A stretch of 64,000 bases of DNA from Streptomyces megasporus (GTDB lineage: Bacteria > Actinomycetota > Actinomycetes > Streptomycetales > Streptomycetaceae): NCBI RefSeq assembly GCF_000718985.1, contig NZ_JODL01000044.1, forward strand, positions 3,570 to 67,569. Reading direction: 5' to 3'. A program made the translations under genes and the position numbers. Shown one piece after another: positions 32,808 to 42,256 of the stretch. The notes beneath the pieces are model-generated. The model was given only the letters and a program-made list of their open reading frames with translations. It made no database searches and was not told the DNA's origin. How positions within the stretch are numbered: position 1 is the stretch's first letter; every line of letters begins with the position of its first letter.

Positions 32808-35378
32808 TCAGGCGGCGCCACGGCCGGTGGTGCTCCTGGCCGGGCCGGGGGCCGCCGGGGCCTCCCGCCGCGGTTCGGCGGGCGGGGGTGCCTCGGGCAG
32901 GCGGAGGCGCTTGAGGGCGAGGGCGTTGACGGCGACGATGACGCTGGAGCCGGACATCGACAGGGCGGCGATCTCGGGGCGGAGCACCAGGCCGAAGGCG
33001 GGCTCGAAGACGCCCGCGGCGATCGGCAGGGCGAGCGCGTTGTAGCCGATGGCCCAGCCGAGGTTCTGCCGCATCTTGCGCAGGGTGCCGCGGCCGATGC
33101 GCAGCGCGGTGGGGACGTCGAGGGGATCGGAGCGCATCAGGACCACATCGGCGGTCTCGACGGCGACGTCGGTGCCGGCGCCGATGGCGATGCCCAGGTC
33201 GGCCCGGGCCAGTGCCGGAGCGTCGTTGACGCCGTCGCCGACCATGGCGACCTTCCGGCCGCCGGCCTGCAGTTCGGCGATCCTGGCCGCCTTGTCGCCG
33301 GGCAGGACCTCGGCGATGACGGTGTCGATGCCCAGCCGGGCGGCGATGTGCTCGGCGGTGGCCCGATTGTCGCCGGTGAGCATGACGACTTCCACGCCCA
33401 GGGCGTGCAGTTCGGCCACCGCCTTCGCCGAGGTCTCCCGAGGTGCGTCGGCGAGGCCGATCAGGCCTGCCGGGGCTCCGTCGACGGCGGCGATGACGGC
33501 GGTGCGGCCGCCGGCGGCCAACTCCTCCCGCCTTGCGGCCAGCGCACCGAGATCCACGCCCTCCCGCTCCATCAAGCGGCGGTTGCCGACCGCCACGCGT
33601 CGGCCCTCGACGACGGCGGTCGCGCCGTGGCCGGGCACGTTCTCGAAGTCCCGGGCCCGTACGGCGGTCACGCCGACCGCCTGGGCGTGGCGGACGACGG
33701 CCGCGGCCAGCGGGTGCTCGGACTCGTGCTCCACCGCCGCGACCAGCCGCAGCAGCTCGTCCTCCTGCCATCCCCCGGCGGTGATCACATCGGTGACCTC
33801 CGGCTCGCCCCGGGTGAGGGTGCCGGTCTTGTCCATCACCACGGTGTGGATGCTCGCGGCGGTCTCCAGGGCGACGGCGTTCTTGAACAGCACTCCCCGT
33901 TTGGCGCCCAGGCTCGTGCCCACCATGATCGCTGTCGGGGTGGCCAGCCCCAGCGCGTCCGGGCAGGTGATGACCACCACGGTGATGGCGAACAGCATCG
34001 CGGTGCCGAAGGAGCGGTCGGTGGCCAGCAGCCAGACGGCCAGCGTCGCCGCGCCGCCGACCAGGGCGACGAAGACCAGCCAGAAGGCGGCCCGGTCCGC
34101 CAGCCGCTGGCCCGGCGCCTTGGAGTTCTGGGCCTGCTGGACGAGTTTGACGATCTGCGCCAGCGCGGTGTCGGAGCCGACCTTGGTGGCGCGCACCCGC
34201 AGCGTGCCGCCTGTGTTGATGGTCGCGCCCACCACCTCCGAGCCGGGGGCCTTGTGCACCGGCAGGCTCTCGCCGGTGACCATCGACTCGTCGACCTCGC
34301 TCTCGCCCTCCTCGACCACGCCGTCGACGGCGATCTTCGCCCCGGGGCGGACCAGCAGCAGATCACCGGCCACCACCTCGGCGGTGGGCACCTCCACCGA
34401 TTCGCCGTTCCGGATGACCAGGGCCCGGGGCGGGGCCAGGTCCAGCAGGGTGCGGACGGCGTCGTTGGCGCCGCCCCGGGCGCGCATCTCCACCCAGTGG
34501 CCCAGCAGCACGAAGGCGGCCAGCACGGTGGCCGCCTCGTAGAAGACCTCGCCGCCGCCGGTGAGGGTGACGACCAGGGAGTACAGCCAGCCGGCGCCGA
34601 TGGCGACCGCGACCAGCACCATCATGTCCAGGGTGCGGGCGCGCAGGGCCCGCACCGCGCCGTCGAAGAAAACCGTGCAGGAGTAGAAGATCACCGGCAG
34701 GCTCAGCAGCAGCGCCCACACATCCTGCCGCAGGCCGAAGGGCACCGGCACAGCGAGGCCGAGCACGTCCTCGCCGATCGGCGACCAGAGCACGATGGGG
34801 ATGGAGAAGACCAGCGCCACCAGGAAGCGGTTGCGCATGTCGGCCACCATCGCCGCCATCGACATCCCGCCGTGGCCGCCGTGGCCCATCACCTCGTGCG
34901 GCGAGAGTTCTCCTTCGTGTTCCGCACGTCCTCCGTGCCCCTCGTGTTCGACGTGCTCGGTTGGCCTGGTCGTTCCGGCGGCGTGCTCGGCGTGTTCCGC
35001 ATGCTCGGGTGCCACGGCCGTCCCGGTCCCGTGACTGCCGTGCCCGGCGTGCTCGTCGGCCGGATCGGGCTCCTCCATCGGGTCGCACAGGTGGGAGGGC
35101 ACCGACTGGCCCGCGCAGTGGTAGCCACACTCGATCACCCAGCGGCGCAGCTCGGCCAGCGAGGTGCGCCGCGGGTCGAAGACCACCGTCGCCGACTGCG
35201 CGACCGGATTGACTTCGACCTCCAACACACCGGGGCGCCGCCCCAGTACGGCGGCGACGGTGTTCTGCTGCGAGGCCCGCACCATGCCGCGCACGTCCAG
35301 CACCGCGGTGCCGCGCTCCTTGTCTGCGGCGGCCGGACCGCGCGTGGGGTGACCGTGGGCCTCCGCCGAGTGGGACAC
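32808..35378 (-). CDS. P1B-type ATPase with His-rich N-terminus and CPD motif (CopB-like)
   Basis: GTG start after GAAGGAGGG. The 856-residue pump has an HMA-like N-terminal domain without CxxC ([20 protein letters not shown]), then a long His/Glu-rich region ([20 protein letters not shown]), and full P-type motifs [23 protein letters not shown] and GDGVNDAP. The membrane metal site is CPD ([12 protein letters not shown]), where CopB has CPH and CopA has CPC. The His-rich N-terminus is CopB-like (P1B-3, Cu(II)/Ag). It follows the copper genes but transports an unproven cation. Confidence 0.9.
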   Translation of the reverse strand: MSHSAEAHGHPTRGPAAADKERGTAVLDVRGMVRASQQNTVAAVLGRRPGVLEVEVNPVAQSATVVFDPRRTSLAELRRWVIECGYHCAGQSVPSHLCDPMEEPDPADEHAGHGSHGTGTAVAPEHAEHAEHAAGTTRPTEHVEHEGHGGRAEHEGELSPHEVMGHGGHGGMSMAAMVADMRNRFLVALVFSIPIVLWSPIGEDVLGLAVPVPFGLRQDVWALLLSLPVIFYSCTVFFDGAVRALRARTLDMMVLVAVAIGAGWLYSLVVTLTGGGEVFYEAATVLAAFVLLGHWVEMRARGGANDAVRTLLDLAPPRALVIRNGESVEVPTAEVVAGDLLLVRPGAKIAVDGVVEEGESEVDESMVTGESLPVHKAPGSEVVGATINTGGTLRVRATKVGSDTALAQIVKLVQQAQNSKAPGQRLADRAAFWLVFVALVGGAATLAVWLLATDRSFGTAMLFAITVVVITCPDALGLATPTAIMVGTSLGAKRGVLFKNAVALETAASIHTVVMDKTGTLTRGEPEVTDVITAGGWQEDELLRLVAAVEHESEHPLAAAVVRHAQAVGVTAVRARDFENVPGHGATAVVEGRRVAVGNRRLMEREGVDLGALAARREELAAGGRTAVIAAVDGAPAGLIGLADAPRETSAKAVAELHALGVEVVMLTGDNRATAEHIAARLGIDTVIAEVLPGDKAARIAELQAGGRKVAMVGDGVNDAPALARADLGIAIGAGTDVAVETADVVLMRSDPLDVPTALRIGRGTLRKMRQNLGWAIGYNALALPIAAGVFEPAFGLVLRPEIAALSMSGSSVIVAVNALALKRLRLPEAPPPAEPRREAPAAPGPARSTTGRGAA

Positions 35379-36710
35379 GGCCGTTCCCTCCTTCGCCAGA
35401 CGGTGCCGGCATACCGGGGGCGTTTCGGCACCCGTACCCGCCCCCGCGGCGGCATAACACGGGAATGCGGCGCGCGAGAACACATTGCCCGACCAAGCCG
35501 GTCGACCACGTGGGCAGCGAGGTGCGGGCGGACGCATGGCCCGCGTGGTTCTGCGGGCTGGGCGCAGGCGGGCGGCGGCATGCCCGGGCGGAGGGGACGT
35601 CGGCATCCGACATCCCCTCCGCCCGGGCGCGGTTCGTTGGTGTGGTCCCGACCGGGTCGGAGGGGGTGGGCCGGATTCGCTGTCCGCCGCCCCCGAGAGG
35701 GCGGCGCTCACCGGCGGGAGGGGCCGGCCAGGCCTCCGGAAGCCGCCCAGCGGACCGCGCCGTGGCACCTCTCGGTGGTCTTCGGCGAGCCGGAGGCCCG
35801 GGGGTGCAGGGTCTGTCGGTACACGTGCGGCCTCCGGTGGGCTGCGGCTTGCCCCGTGGCACGAGTCCCAAGGGCACCACCGCACCGGCGACCGCTGTCG
35901 CCGAACACACCGTGAACGCGTCGGTGAAGCCGCCGACCAGGCCACGTTCGAGGCCGATGGCAGCCCTGCGCGGCCTGGTCCCCACAGAACCGCATCGGTT
36001 CTCGGAATTCGGCCGTGCCCGGCATTACCGCGGCCTCGAGGAGCACCTCCCTGCCGGCGCCGAGGCCCTGCGCATCCTCGTCGACCGGGGTCGCCTGGTC
36101 GTCCTCGACCCCCAAGCCGCGATCATCCGGCTGTACGCGCCACCGATCCACCCTCGCACCGGGTCTTCGGCCACTGCGGCGCCCCGAGCGACGAAGACCT
36201 CACCGATCGCCCGGTCGGCGGCATGGACATGTTCCTCGGCCGCGACACGGCCTCCCGCCTCGCGTGGCGACGCCGCCCCGCTCCTCGCGCCGGGTTCGAG
36301 GGGCGGGGAACGGAGACACGGAACCACCCACTGGCTTCGGACCGGACGAACCGATCTCGCGAGGTATCGGGAGTCCGACTGCCGGCGCCGCGGCTCGTGT
36401 CCCTTGGTACAGCGCCCGATGCCGGACCGTGCACACATCTGCTGTCGTCGGCACGCGGCGGGGCGAAGCCGCGCTCGGCCTCCCGACTGCTGTGCTTCCG
36501 TACCGTCCCCGGTTTTCCCCGGTCAGCGCCTTGCCGCCGCAGCGGTGGCGGCAGAGGCAGTTCACCGGCAGGTCGCCCCATGCCCGAACTTCTCCCTCCG
36601 CACCGGCCCGTCCTCCGAATCCGGTGGGCCGTTCGCCTTGTGCCGGAGGGCACGGCACTGTGGCACGCGGTTCCTGCGCCCGACAACTCCGGGCGCTACT
36701 ATCTGCCGCG
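35379..36710. other. Gene-poor stretch with coding debris
   Basis: About 1.3 kb without an intact gene. On the plus strand 36024-36150 looks coding ([34 protein letters not shown]) and 36160-36270 again (GAPSDEDLTDRPVGGMDMFL), but neither has a start, and I do not recognise them. The remaining part shows no domain, dyad or hairpin that I trust. Confidence 0.5.
35835..35985 (-). pseudogene. MFS exporter C-terminal remnant
   Basis: The minus frame reads [20 protein letters not shown] and [18 protein letters not shown], the last helix and tail of an MFS drug exporter (F-x-x-A-F-x-V, AVVxLxLVPRG). Only about 40 residues remain. Confidence 0.55.
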
Positions 36711-37154
36711 ATGAACACCGGGCGAAGCGGCTGGGGCGGCGCACCGTACACCGTGCGCTCCGCCGCCATGGGCTATGCCCTGGTGACGCTGCTGGCCGCG
36801 TTGTTCGCGTGCCTGAGCACCGTGGCGCACCACGACCGCAGTCTCCTGCCGGGCGCCGCGGCGGCCGACCGCGGCACCGTGGTACCGGTCGGGTACGGCA
36901 CGGGAGCGGCGGCCACGGCCGAGGACGTCACGAGCGCCGCCACTGGCCGGGAGGGCTGCCCACGGGCCGGCACCTGCTGCGGACCCGGTACCCACCGTGC
37001 CGCCACCGTGCTGTCCGTGCCCGTCGCGCCCGCACCGGCCACCGCACCCCGCCTGCCGCGGATCGCGGCACCGTCGCCCCCGCTGCCTGCCGTCGCCCAC
37101 GGTGTGGACGGCCGCACCCCCGACCTGCACGCCCTCCAGGTCCAGAGGGTTTAG
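36711..37154 (+). CDS. DUF6153-like secreted protein
   Basis: The 147-residue product has an N-terminal helix (MGYALVTLLAALFACLSTVA) with a His pair (HHDR), a Cys cluster (GREGCPRAGTCCGPG), and the C-terminal end LHALQVQRV. TACTAT at 36697-36702 lies eight bases before the ATG and no Shine-Dalgarno is present, so a leaderless transcript is likely. The layout and end resemble the proteins at 24018 and 26737. Confidence 0.6.
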   Translation: MNTGRSGWGGAPYTVRSAAMGYALVTLLAALFACLSTVAHHDRSLLPGAAAADRGTVVPVGYGTGAAATAEDVTSAATGREGCPRAGTCCGPGTHRAATVLSVPVAPAPATAPRLPRIAAPSPPLPAVAHGVDGRTPDLHALQVQRV

Positions 37155-37308
37155 AGGCGAAGTATCCGCGCGGAAGCCTCCGCTTTCCGCGCCCCGGCCC
37201 AACACGGCGCCGCACCGTCGACCGGACGGGCGCCGGCGCCTGCCGTGACATCCCGCCCCCTCTCACCACCGCCGTGCCCCGGGGGCGCGGCGGGGACAAG
37301 GACATGCC

Positions 37309-37965
37309 ATGGGTTCTGCCAAGTCGACGTCCAAGACCGCGGCACGCCGTGCCCGAATAGAGGAGATTCGCCGCGCCGAGCGGGCCCGCGAACGCCGCAA
37401 CCGCATCCTGACCATCACCGCCGGCATGGTCGTGCTCGTCTCCCTGATTGCGTTCGTCTCCTACCTCGTCACCACCATGCCCGACGAGAAGTCGAGTACG
37501 GCGTCCACCGCTGCCGGGCCCGTCAGAGGCGAGAAGACCTGGGACATCGACACACTCGGCCGCAACCACGTGGCCGAGAAGGTCGACTACCCGATGACCC
37601 CGCCGGCCGGCGGCGACCACCACCAAGTGTGGATGAACTGCCAGGGCGACGTGTACGACAAGCCGGTGGCGAACGAGAACGCGGTGCACTCGCTCGAGCA
37701 CGGCGCGGTCTGGGTGACCCACAACGCCAAGGCCGCCGAGGCGGATGTACAGAAGCTCAAAGACAAGGTCGCCAAGACCTCCTACACCCTGATGAGCCCG
37801 GTCCCCGACCAGCAGGGGAAGATCACCCTCACCGCCTGGGGACACCAGCTCACCGTGGACACGGCGTCGGATCCGCGGATCGAGGAGTTCCTGAGCGCGT
37901 ACGTCCAGGGTGAGCAGACGCCGGAGCCCGGCGCGGCCTGCACCGGCGGGATGGGCACGGCGTGA
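37309..37965 (+). CDS. DUF3105-family membrane-anchored protein
   Basis: The 218-residue protein has a basic N-terminus, one helix (ITAGMVVLVSLIAFVSYLVT), and the DUF3105 domain with PPAGGDHHQVWMNCQGDVYD, NAVHSLEHGAVWVTH and SAYVQGEQTPEPGAAC. Conserved His (DHH, HSLEHG) and two Cys suggest metal binding. Its stop overlaps the DUF305 start (GTGA), a pairing common in actinobacteria. Confidence 0.9.
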   Translation: MGSAKSTSKTAARRARIEEIRRAERARERRNRILTITAGMVVLVSLIAFVSYLVTTMPDEKSSTASTAAGPVRGEKTWDIDTLGRNHVAEKVDYPMTPPAGGDHHQVWMNCQGDVYDKPVANENAVHSLEHGAVWVTHNAKAAEADVQKLKDKVAKTSYTLMSPVPDQQGKITLTAWGHQLTVDTASDPRIEEFLSAYVQGEQTPEPGAACTGGMGTA

Positions 37966-38615
37966 GCGACGGCACCACCGGCTCTCCTGCCCGCGGTGTC
38001 CGCCGGGTTCTGGGGGCTGGTGTCGGGGTCCTGGTCCTGGCGCTGGTCGTCCTGGGCTGGGGCGTCACCACGGCCGGGAACCGGAGCGGCACCCCGGCCG
38101 ATGACTCCGCCGACGCCGGATTCGCCCGCGACATGGCCGTCCACCACCAACAGGCCGTGGAGATGTCCTTCATCGTCCGCGACCGCACCGATGACGAAGA
38201 CGTACGCCGCCTGGCCTACGACATCGCCAACACCCAGGCCAACCAGCGCGGCATGCTCCTGGGATGGCTCGATCTGTGGGATCTGAGCAAGGTCTCCGGG
38301 GACGGGCCGATGGTGTGGATGGCAGCCGGCCACGCCGGGCACGGCGGCGGTGGGGGTTCCCTCATGCCGGGGATGGCCACCGCCGCCCAGTTGGAGAAGC
38401 TGCGCAAGGCCGATGGCAAAGAGGCCGAGATCCTGTATCTGCGGCTCATGACCGAACATCACCGGGGCGGGGTCACCATGGCCCGCGGCTGCGTCCGGCG
38501 GTGCGAGGTCGAGGACGAACGGCGGCTCGCCCAGGGCATGGTCGACGCCCAGGAGTCCGAGATGAGGTTGATGGCGGACATGCTTACCGAACGGGGGGCC
38601 TCCCCGAAGGCATGA
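37962..38615 (+). CDS. DUF305-family membrane-anchored protein
   Basis: The 217-residue protein has an N-terminal helix and two DUF305 repeats: FARDMAVHHQQAVEMSF and LRLMTEHHRGGVTMARG. The linker contains HAGHGGGGGSLMPGM. It is translationally coupled to the DUF3105 gene, so the two proteins probably act together at the outer face of the membrane, likely on copper. A strong terminator follows. Confidence 0.9.
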   Translation: MSDGTTGSPARGVRRVLGAGVGVLVLALVVLGWGVTTAGNRSGTPADDSADAGFARDMAVHHQQAVEMSFIVRDRTDDEDVRRLAYDIANTQANQRGMLLGWLDLWDLSKVSGDGPMVWMAAGHAGHGGGGGSLMPGMATAAQLEKLRKADGKEAEILYLRLMTEHHRGGVTMARGCVRRCEVEDERRLAQGMVDAQESEMRLMADMLTERGASPKA

Positions 38616-38621
38616 CGTCGA

Positions 38622-38657
38622 GGGGCCCGGCCGGTGAACGCCGGCCGGCCGGGCCCC
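38622..38657 (+). terminator. Hairpin terminator after DUF305 gene
   Basis: GGGGCCCGGCCGG pairs exactly with CCGGCCGGGCCCC (13 bp) across a 10-nt loop, starting 7 nt after the stop. Confidence 0.75.
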
Positions 38658-38713
38658 GGCCGGCGGAACCGCCACGGACAGGGAGCGACCTCCGGGATCC
38701 GCCCGACGCCGGG

Positions 38714-39634
38714 TCAGCCCATGACGGGCCCGCAGGCGATCAGCAGCGGCACCAGCGGGGCCGCGACGGAACCCCCGGCGACCCCCAGGCGCGTGGTGTG
38801 GCGCGGTCCGGTCGTGGGCGTGAGGAGACGGTGCAGCCGGATGGCCGCGCTCGCCCCGCCGGCACCGAAGGCCGTCCGTGGCGCCTGCCCGGCCGCCACC
38901 TCGCACAGGGCGGTGGCCAGTGTCTCCCGGGAGCAGGCGCGCAGTGCCCGGTCGTCGGCGGCCAACTCCAGCAGCAGAGCGGTCTGCTCGCGGGCATGCC
39001 GGGCGAGCGGCAGCTTGGGGAAGGCCCGTGCGAACGCCTCCGCCGCCGCGCGGCACAGGTGGTGCCGGCCGGTGATGTGGGCCCGCTCGTGCTCGAGCAC
39101 CGCCCGCAACTGCTCGCGGGAGAGGACGTCGATCGCCCCGCGGGTCACGACCACCCGGCGGGACCGCCCGGGCAGGCAGTACACGGCCGGGGTGTCGTGG
39201 TCCACGAGCACGGCATCGTGCTCGGGCGAGGCACGGCCCACCACGGCGAGCAGATCCAGATAACGACGCCGGGCGCGCCGCGCGGACCACGTCGTGTGCA
39301 GGAACCAGCCCACCGGAAGTGCCACGACCAGGGCCGGCGGCAGCAGGGCCGCGGGATCGGCCGCGGTGTACGGCGCCGATCCGAGGGCCTCGGCGCCGGG
39401 GAGCAGGCCGCAGGCGGTGAGCAGGCCGACCAGCCCGTCGTGGACGTGCCGCTCCCGCAGCGCGAGGTGGTACAGGGCCAGGGCGATGGTCACGACGAAC
39501 GTCACCATCAGCCCCTGCCAGGCGAGGATCGCCGGCCGCGGCGCGTGATGGGCCCACTTGGCTCTGGCCAGCGCGGCCGGGGCGACGGCGCCGATCAACA
39601 GGGCGTATCCGGCGAGCGCCAGGGCCGCGGTCAC
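38714..39634 (-). CDS. M56/BlaR1-type integral membrane metallopeptidase
   Basis: The 306-residue protein has helices at the N-terminus, a zinc-peptidase motif HERAH (VLEHERAHITGRHHL) with the downstream Glu in ELAADDRAL, and a C-terminal helix. It lacks a penicillin-sensing domain. GTG start overlaps the blaI stop (GTGA). BlaI-M56 pairs sense envelope or metal stress and the peptidase is thought to inactivate the repressor. Confidence 0.88.
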   Translation of the reverse strand: MTAALALAGYALLIGAVAPAALARAKWAHHAPRPAILAWQGLMVTFVVTIALALYHLALRERHVHDGLVGLLTACGLLPGAEALGSAPYTAADPAALLPPALVVALPVGWFLHTTWSARRARRRYLDLLAVVGRASPEHDAVLVDHDTPAVYCLPGRSRRVVVTRGAIDVLSREQLRAVLEHERAHITGRHHLCRAAAEAFARAFPKLPLARHAREQTALLLELAADDRALRACSRETLATALCEVAAGQAPRTAFGAGGASAAIRLHRLLTPTTGPRHTTRLGVAGGSVAAPLVPLLIACGPVMG

Positions 39635-39999
39635 TCCTCGCTCCTCCGCTGCGCCGCCCGCAGGGCCGAGCGCAACGCCTCGACCTCGTCCGGTGACATC
39701 CGCTCCACGAAGCTCAGGAGTGTGCCGGCGGGGTCGGGGTTGTCGCCCAGCGCGTCGCGCATCAGCGCCGCGGTGTACTGCTGGCGGGTGCAGGTGGGCT
39801 CGTACCGCCAGGCCCGTCCCTCCTTCTCCCGTCGGAGCAGGCCCTTGCGGTACAGGATCTCGGCGACGGTCTTGACCGTGCTGTAGGCGAGGGGGCGGGT
39901 CCTGGTGAGGTCGGCGAGGAGGTCCCGGGCGGTCGCCGGGCGTCCCCAGGCCCACAGGCGGTTCATGATCTCCGCCTCCAGTTCACCCAGTGGCCGCAC
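39631..39999 (-). CDS. BlaI/MecI/CopY-family repressor
   Basis: From a GTG six bases after GGAGGAA the product has 122 residues: RPLGELEAEIMNRLWAWGRP, TARDLLADL and the recognition helix LAYSTVKTVAEILYRKGLL, then a dimerization region. In actinobacteria such repressors control the M56 gene and genes of respiration or copper stress. The dyad at 40241-40257 may be one of its sites. Confidence 0.9.
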   Translation of the reverse strand: MRPLGELEAEIMNRLWAWGRPATARDLLADLTRTRPLAYSTVKTVAEILYRKGLLRREKEGRAWRYEPTCTRQQYTAALMRDALGDNPDPAGTLLSFVERMSPDEVEALRSALRAAQRRSEE

Positions 40000-40240
40000 G
40001 CGTGTTCCTCCGCCTCCGAACTGCCGACGGTGCCGGACCGGCACGGGGTCATCGTAGTGGTGAGGCGGGTGATCGCTGTCTGCGCTCCGGAGAAGCCCGA
40101 GAGAGCTTTGCCAATCGGCTTAGCGCGGTCCGCCCTCAGCGTGGCGCGGCAAATCGCCCACACAGCATGGCCATGTGGGCATTTGCTCCTTCTTCGGCTT
40201 TCACCGTCGTTGTCGTTCACGCTCGTCTGCCGCTGATTGA

Positions 40241-40257
40241 AGCTAAGACGCTTAGCT
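40241..40257. promoter_or_regulatory. Perfect dyad in the blaI / nlpC intergenic region
   Basis: AGCTAAG-ACG-CTTAGCT, a perfect 7-bp inverted repeat with a 3-nt spacer. A related half-site, GGCTTAGC, lies near 40117. It is between the divergent blaI and NlpC/P60 genes. Binding by BlaI is a guess. Confidence 0.4.
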
Positions 40258-40269
40258 GACTAGTATCCG

Positions 40270-40385
40270 TCCCGAGCCTTCGCGCGGTCGGCCATCCATC
40301 CGGGGTGGCGGCGAAGGTACCGCCGAGTTCGTGGAGCCGGGCCGATGCCCCGCGCCCGGCAGGCGGCCGAGGAAGAAGGAGCTCG
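40270..40385 (+). ncRNA. Candidate c-di-AMP (ydaO-yuaA) riboswitch
   Basis: The leader of the NlpC/P60 gene contains CGCGGTCGGCCATCC, GGGGTGGCGGCGAAGGTACC, GCCGAGTTCGTGGAGCCGGG and CGCCCGGCAGGCGGCCGAGG in order. These match my memory of ydaO elements that precede cell-wall hydrolase genes in Streptomyces. The P1/P-loop pairing was not folded here. If real, c-di-AMP would switch the hydrolase off; the gene behind it is broken. Confidence 0.6.
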
Positions 40386-40390
40386 CCCCC

Positions 40391-41268
40391 GTGGCGTCCC
40401 ACCGTCGTCCCAAACAATCCAGCCGCGCCTACACGACCGCGCTGACCACCGCCGCCGCGGCGGCGGTCGCCCTCACCAGCCAGTCCGCCCAGGCCGACCC
40501 TCTGCCGGACCCCAACAAGAAGGGCGTGCAGGCCGAGATCGACCGGCTCTACGAGGAGGCCACCCAGGCGACCGAGAAGTACAACGGCGCCAAGGAGAAG
40601 CAGGACAAGCTGGAGAAACAGGTCGGCAATCTCCAGGACAGCGTCGCGCGCGGCCAGGACGAGCTGAACAAGCTGCGCGACGGGCTGGGCACCATGGCCA
40701 CCGCCCAGTACCGCTCCGGGGGCATGGACACCTGGAGGACACCCGCAAGGAGCTGAGGGACCAGAAGAAGGAGATCCAGGGCAAGCTGGCCAAGGCTCAG
40801 AAGCTCCTCAACACGCTGAGCGCGAAGGAGCGCGCGAAGATCGCCGCGGAGGAGGAGCGGGCCAACCGCGCCAGCCAGCGGGTCTCCCTGGGCAACGAGG
40901 CCAGCGCCTCACAGCGCGCGGCCGCGGCCTTCGAGGCGGCCAAGTCCCGGGTCGGCATGCCCTACGTCTGGGGTGCCTCCGGCCCGAACTCCTTCGACTG
41001 CTCCGGACTGACCTCCTGGGCGTTCAACCAGGCGGGGGTCTCCATCCCCCGGACCTCCCAGGCCCAGGCCAACATCGGCACCCGGATCAACTCCCTGAGC
41101 GATCTCAAACCGGGCGACCTCATCATCATGCGCACCGACCTCAGCCACGTCGGCTTCTACGCCGGCAACGGGCAGATTCTCCACTCCCCCAAGCCGGGTG
41201 CCGTCGTGCGGTACGAGGCGATCAGCACCAGCGGCATGCCGTTCATGTGGGGCGTGCGCATCGGCTGA
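40391..41268 (+). pseudogene. NlpC/P60 cell-wall hydrolase with an internal out-of-frame deletion
   Basis: A GTG after AAGGAGCTCG starts a secreted protein: signal peptide (AAAAAVALTSQSAQA), coiled coil (KEKQDKLEKQVGNLQDSVA), then YRSGGMD where the frame ends. A second frame resumes at LEDTRKELRDQKKEIQGKLA, with the full NlpC/P60 domain: FDCSGLTSWAFNQAG (Cys), LSHVGFYAG (His) and a second His in ILHSPKP, ending at 41268. Relatives have about 40 more coiled-coil residues here, so part is deleted and the frame lost. Confidence 0.8.
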
Positions 41269-42200
41269 ACGCCGCCCGAGCAGGCTGGACCAGACGCAGG
41301 GCCTTCGAGGCGAGGTGCCCGCCGCAGGCTCCCGCTGCGCGTGTCCTCGCCGGTCGGTGGAGTCCAGGAGCCGGGCCGTTCCTCCCCGCTCTGTCGGCAC
41401 CGCCCCGAGACCGGCCGGGGCGGCCCTCCAGACCGGCCCCGTCCGCAGGCCGTCCACTCGCCCGTGTCCTCGCCGGGACGTGTTCGCCCCACTGGACCGG
41501 CCGTGCGAGCCGCCGCCTCGTCCGGCTCCGCCGGCACGCCGGCCGGGCCGGCACCATCGGCCACGCTCCTCCGGCGGTGCCCCTCGCCGCCGCCCGAGGT
41601 GCGGCATGTCGAATGGCCCGGTGCGCCCGAGGCCATCGGGTTCAGGCTGCGCGCGGCGCACGCCGCGCGCCACGCCCAAGGCCACCGGGAGGAAGACCCG
41701 CGGCGGCTTCAGGGCCTCCCGGCCCGCCGCCTGGAGACCATCGGCAGGCGCGACCGGCCGAAGGTGACCCGACAGCGCTGCCACGCGGCCCGATGTCCAC
41801 CCCGATCCGGCCACCGGCCCGCCCCCGGCCCCCGAGGAGGAGGCGGTCAGGCGCCGCGCACCCGGGGCCGGGTGAAGCCGTGCCGCCCGGCCGTGGACGG
41901 GCCGGCGGCGCCGCCCTGGCCATCGTTCTGGTGCCGGTCATCGGCATCACCGGGCACGCGGCCCCGGACCGTCTCGCCCTCCGTCACCCCGACGGCGTGC
42001 CGTGCCTTTCGGTCCGGTTGCGTGGGGGCATTCCGCGACGACGACCCCGGCCGCTCTGCCGCGGAGCACCGCGGACGGGAAACCATGGCGTGGTGGGATG
42101 GCGCCAGACCGGCCGCCGGTGCCGCCGGCGGCACCGCGAACACGCCCGTCGGCCGCCCTGCGCGCTCGAGGATGCCGCATGACCAAGTCCTGCGTATGCG
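41269..42200. other. Gene-poor stretch
   Basis: Nearly 1 kb between the NlpC pseudogene and copA terminator. A plus frame from 41793 has one hydrophobic run (GGAALAIVLVPVIGITGHAA) but Arg/Pro-rich flanks typical of non-coding GC-rich DNA. CGTGTCCTCGCCGG occurs twice (41340, 41464). I see no gene I can support. Confidence 0.5.
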
Positions 42201-42236
42201 GACCTGCCCGGCACCGGGGGCGGTGCCGGGCAGGTC
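42201..42236 (-). terminator. Hairpin terminator after copA
   Basis: GACCTGCCCGGCACC-GGGGGC-GGTGCCGGGCAGGTC, a perfect 15-bp stem with a 6-nt loop just after the copA stop (minus strand). Confidence 0.8.
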
Positions 42237-42256
42237 GGTGGTGCGGAACGGCCGTT

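Noticed and set aside
41793..42182. Small membrane-protein gene after the NlpC pseudogene
   Set aside because: One hydrophobic run only, flanked by Arg/Pro-rich sequence typical of out-of-frame GC-rich DNA, and no Shine-Dalgarno site.
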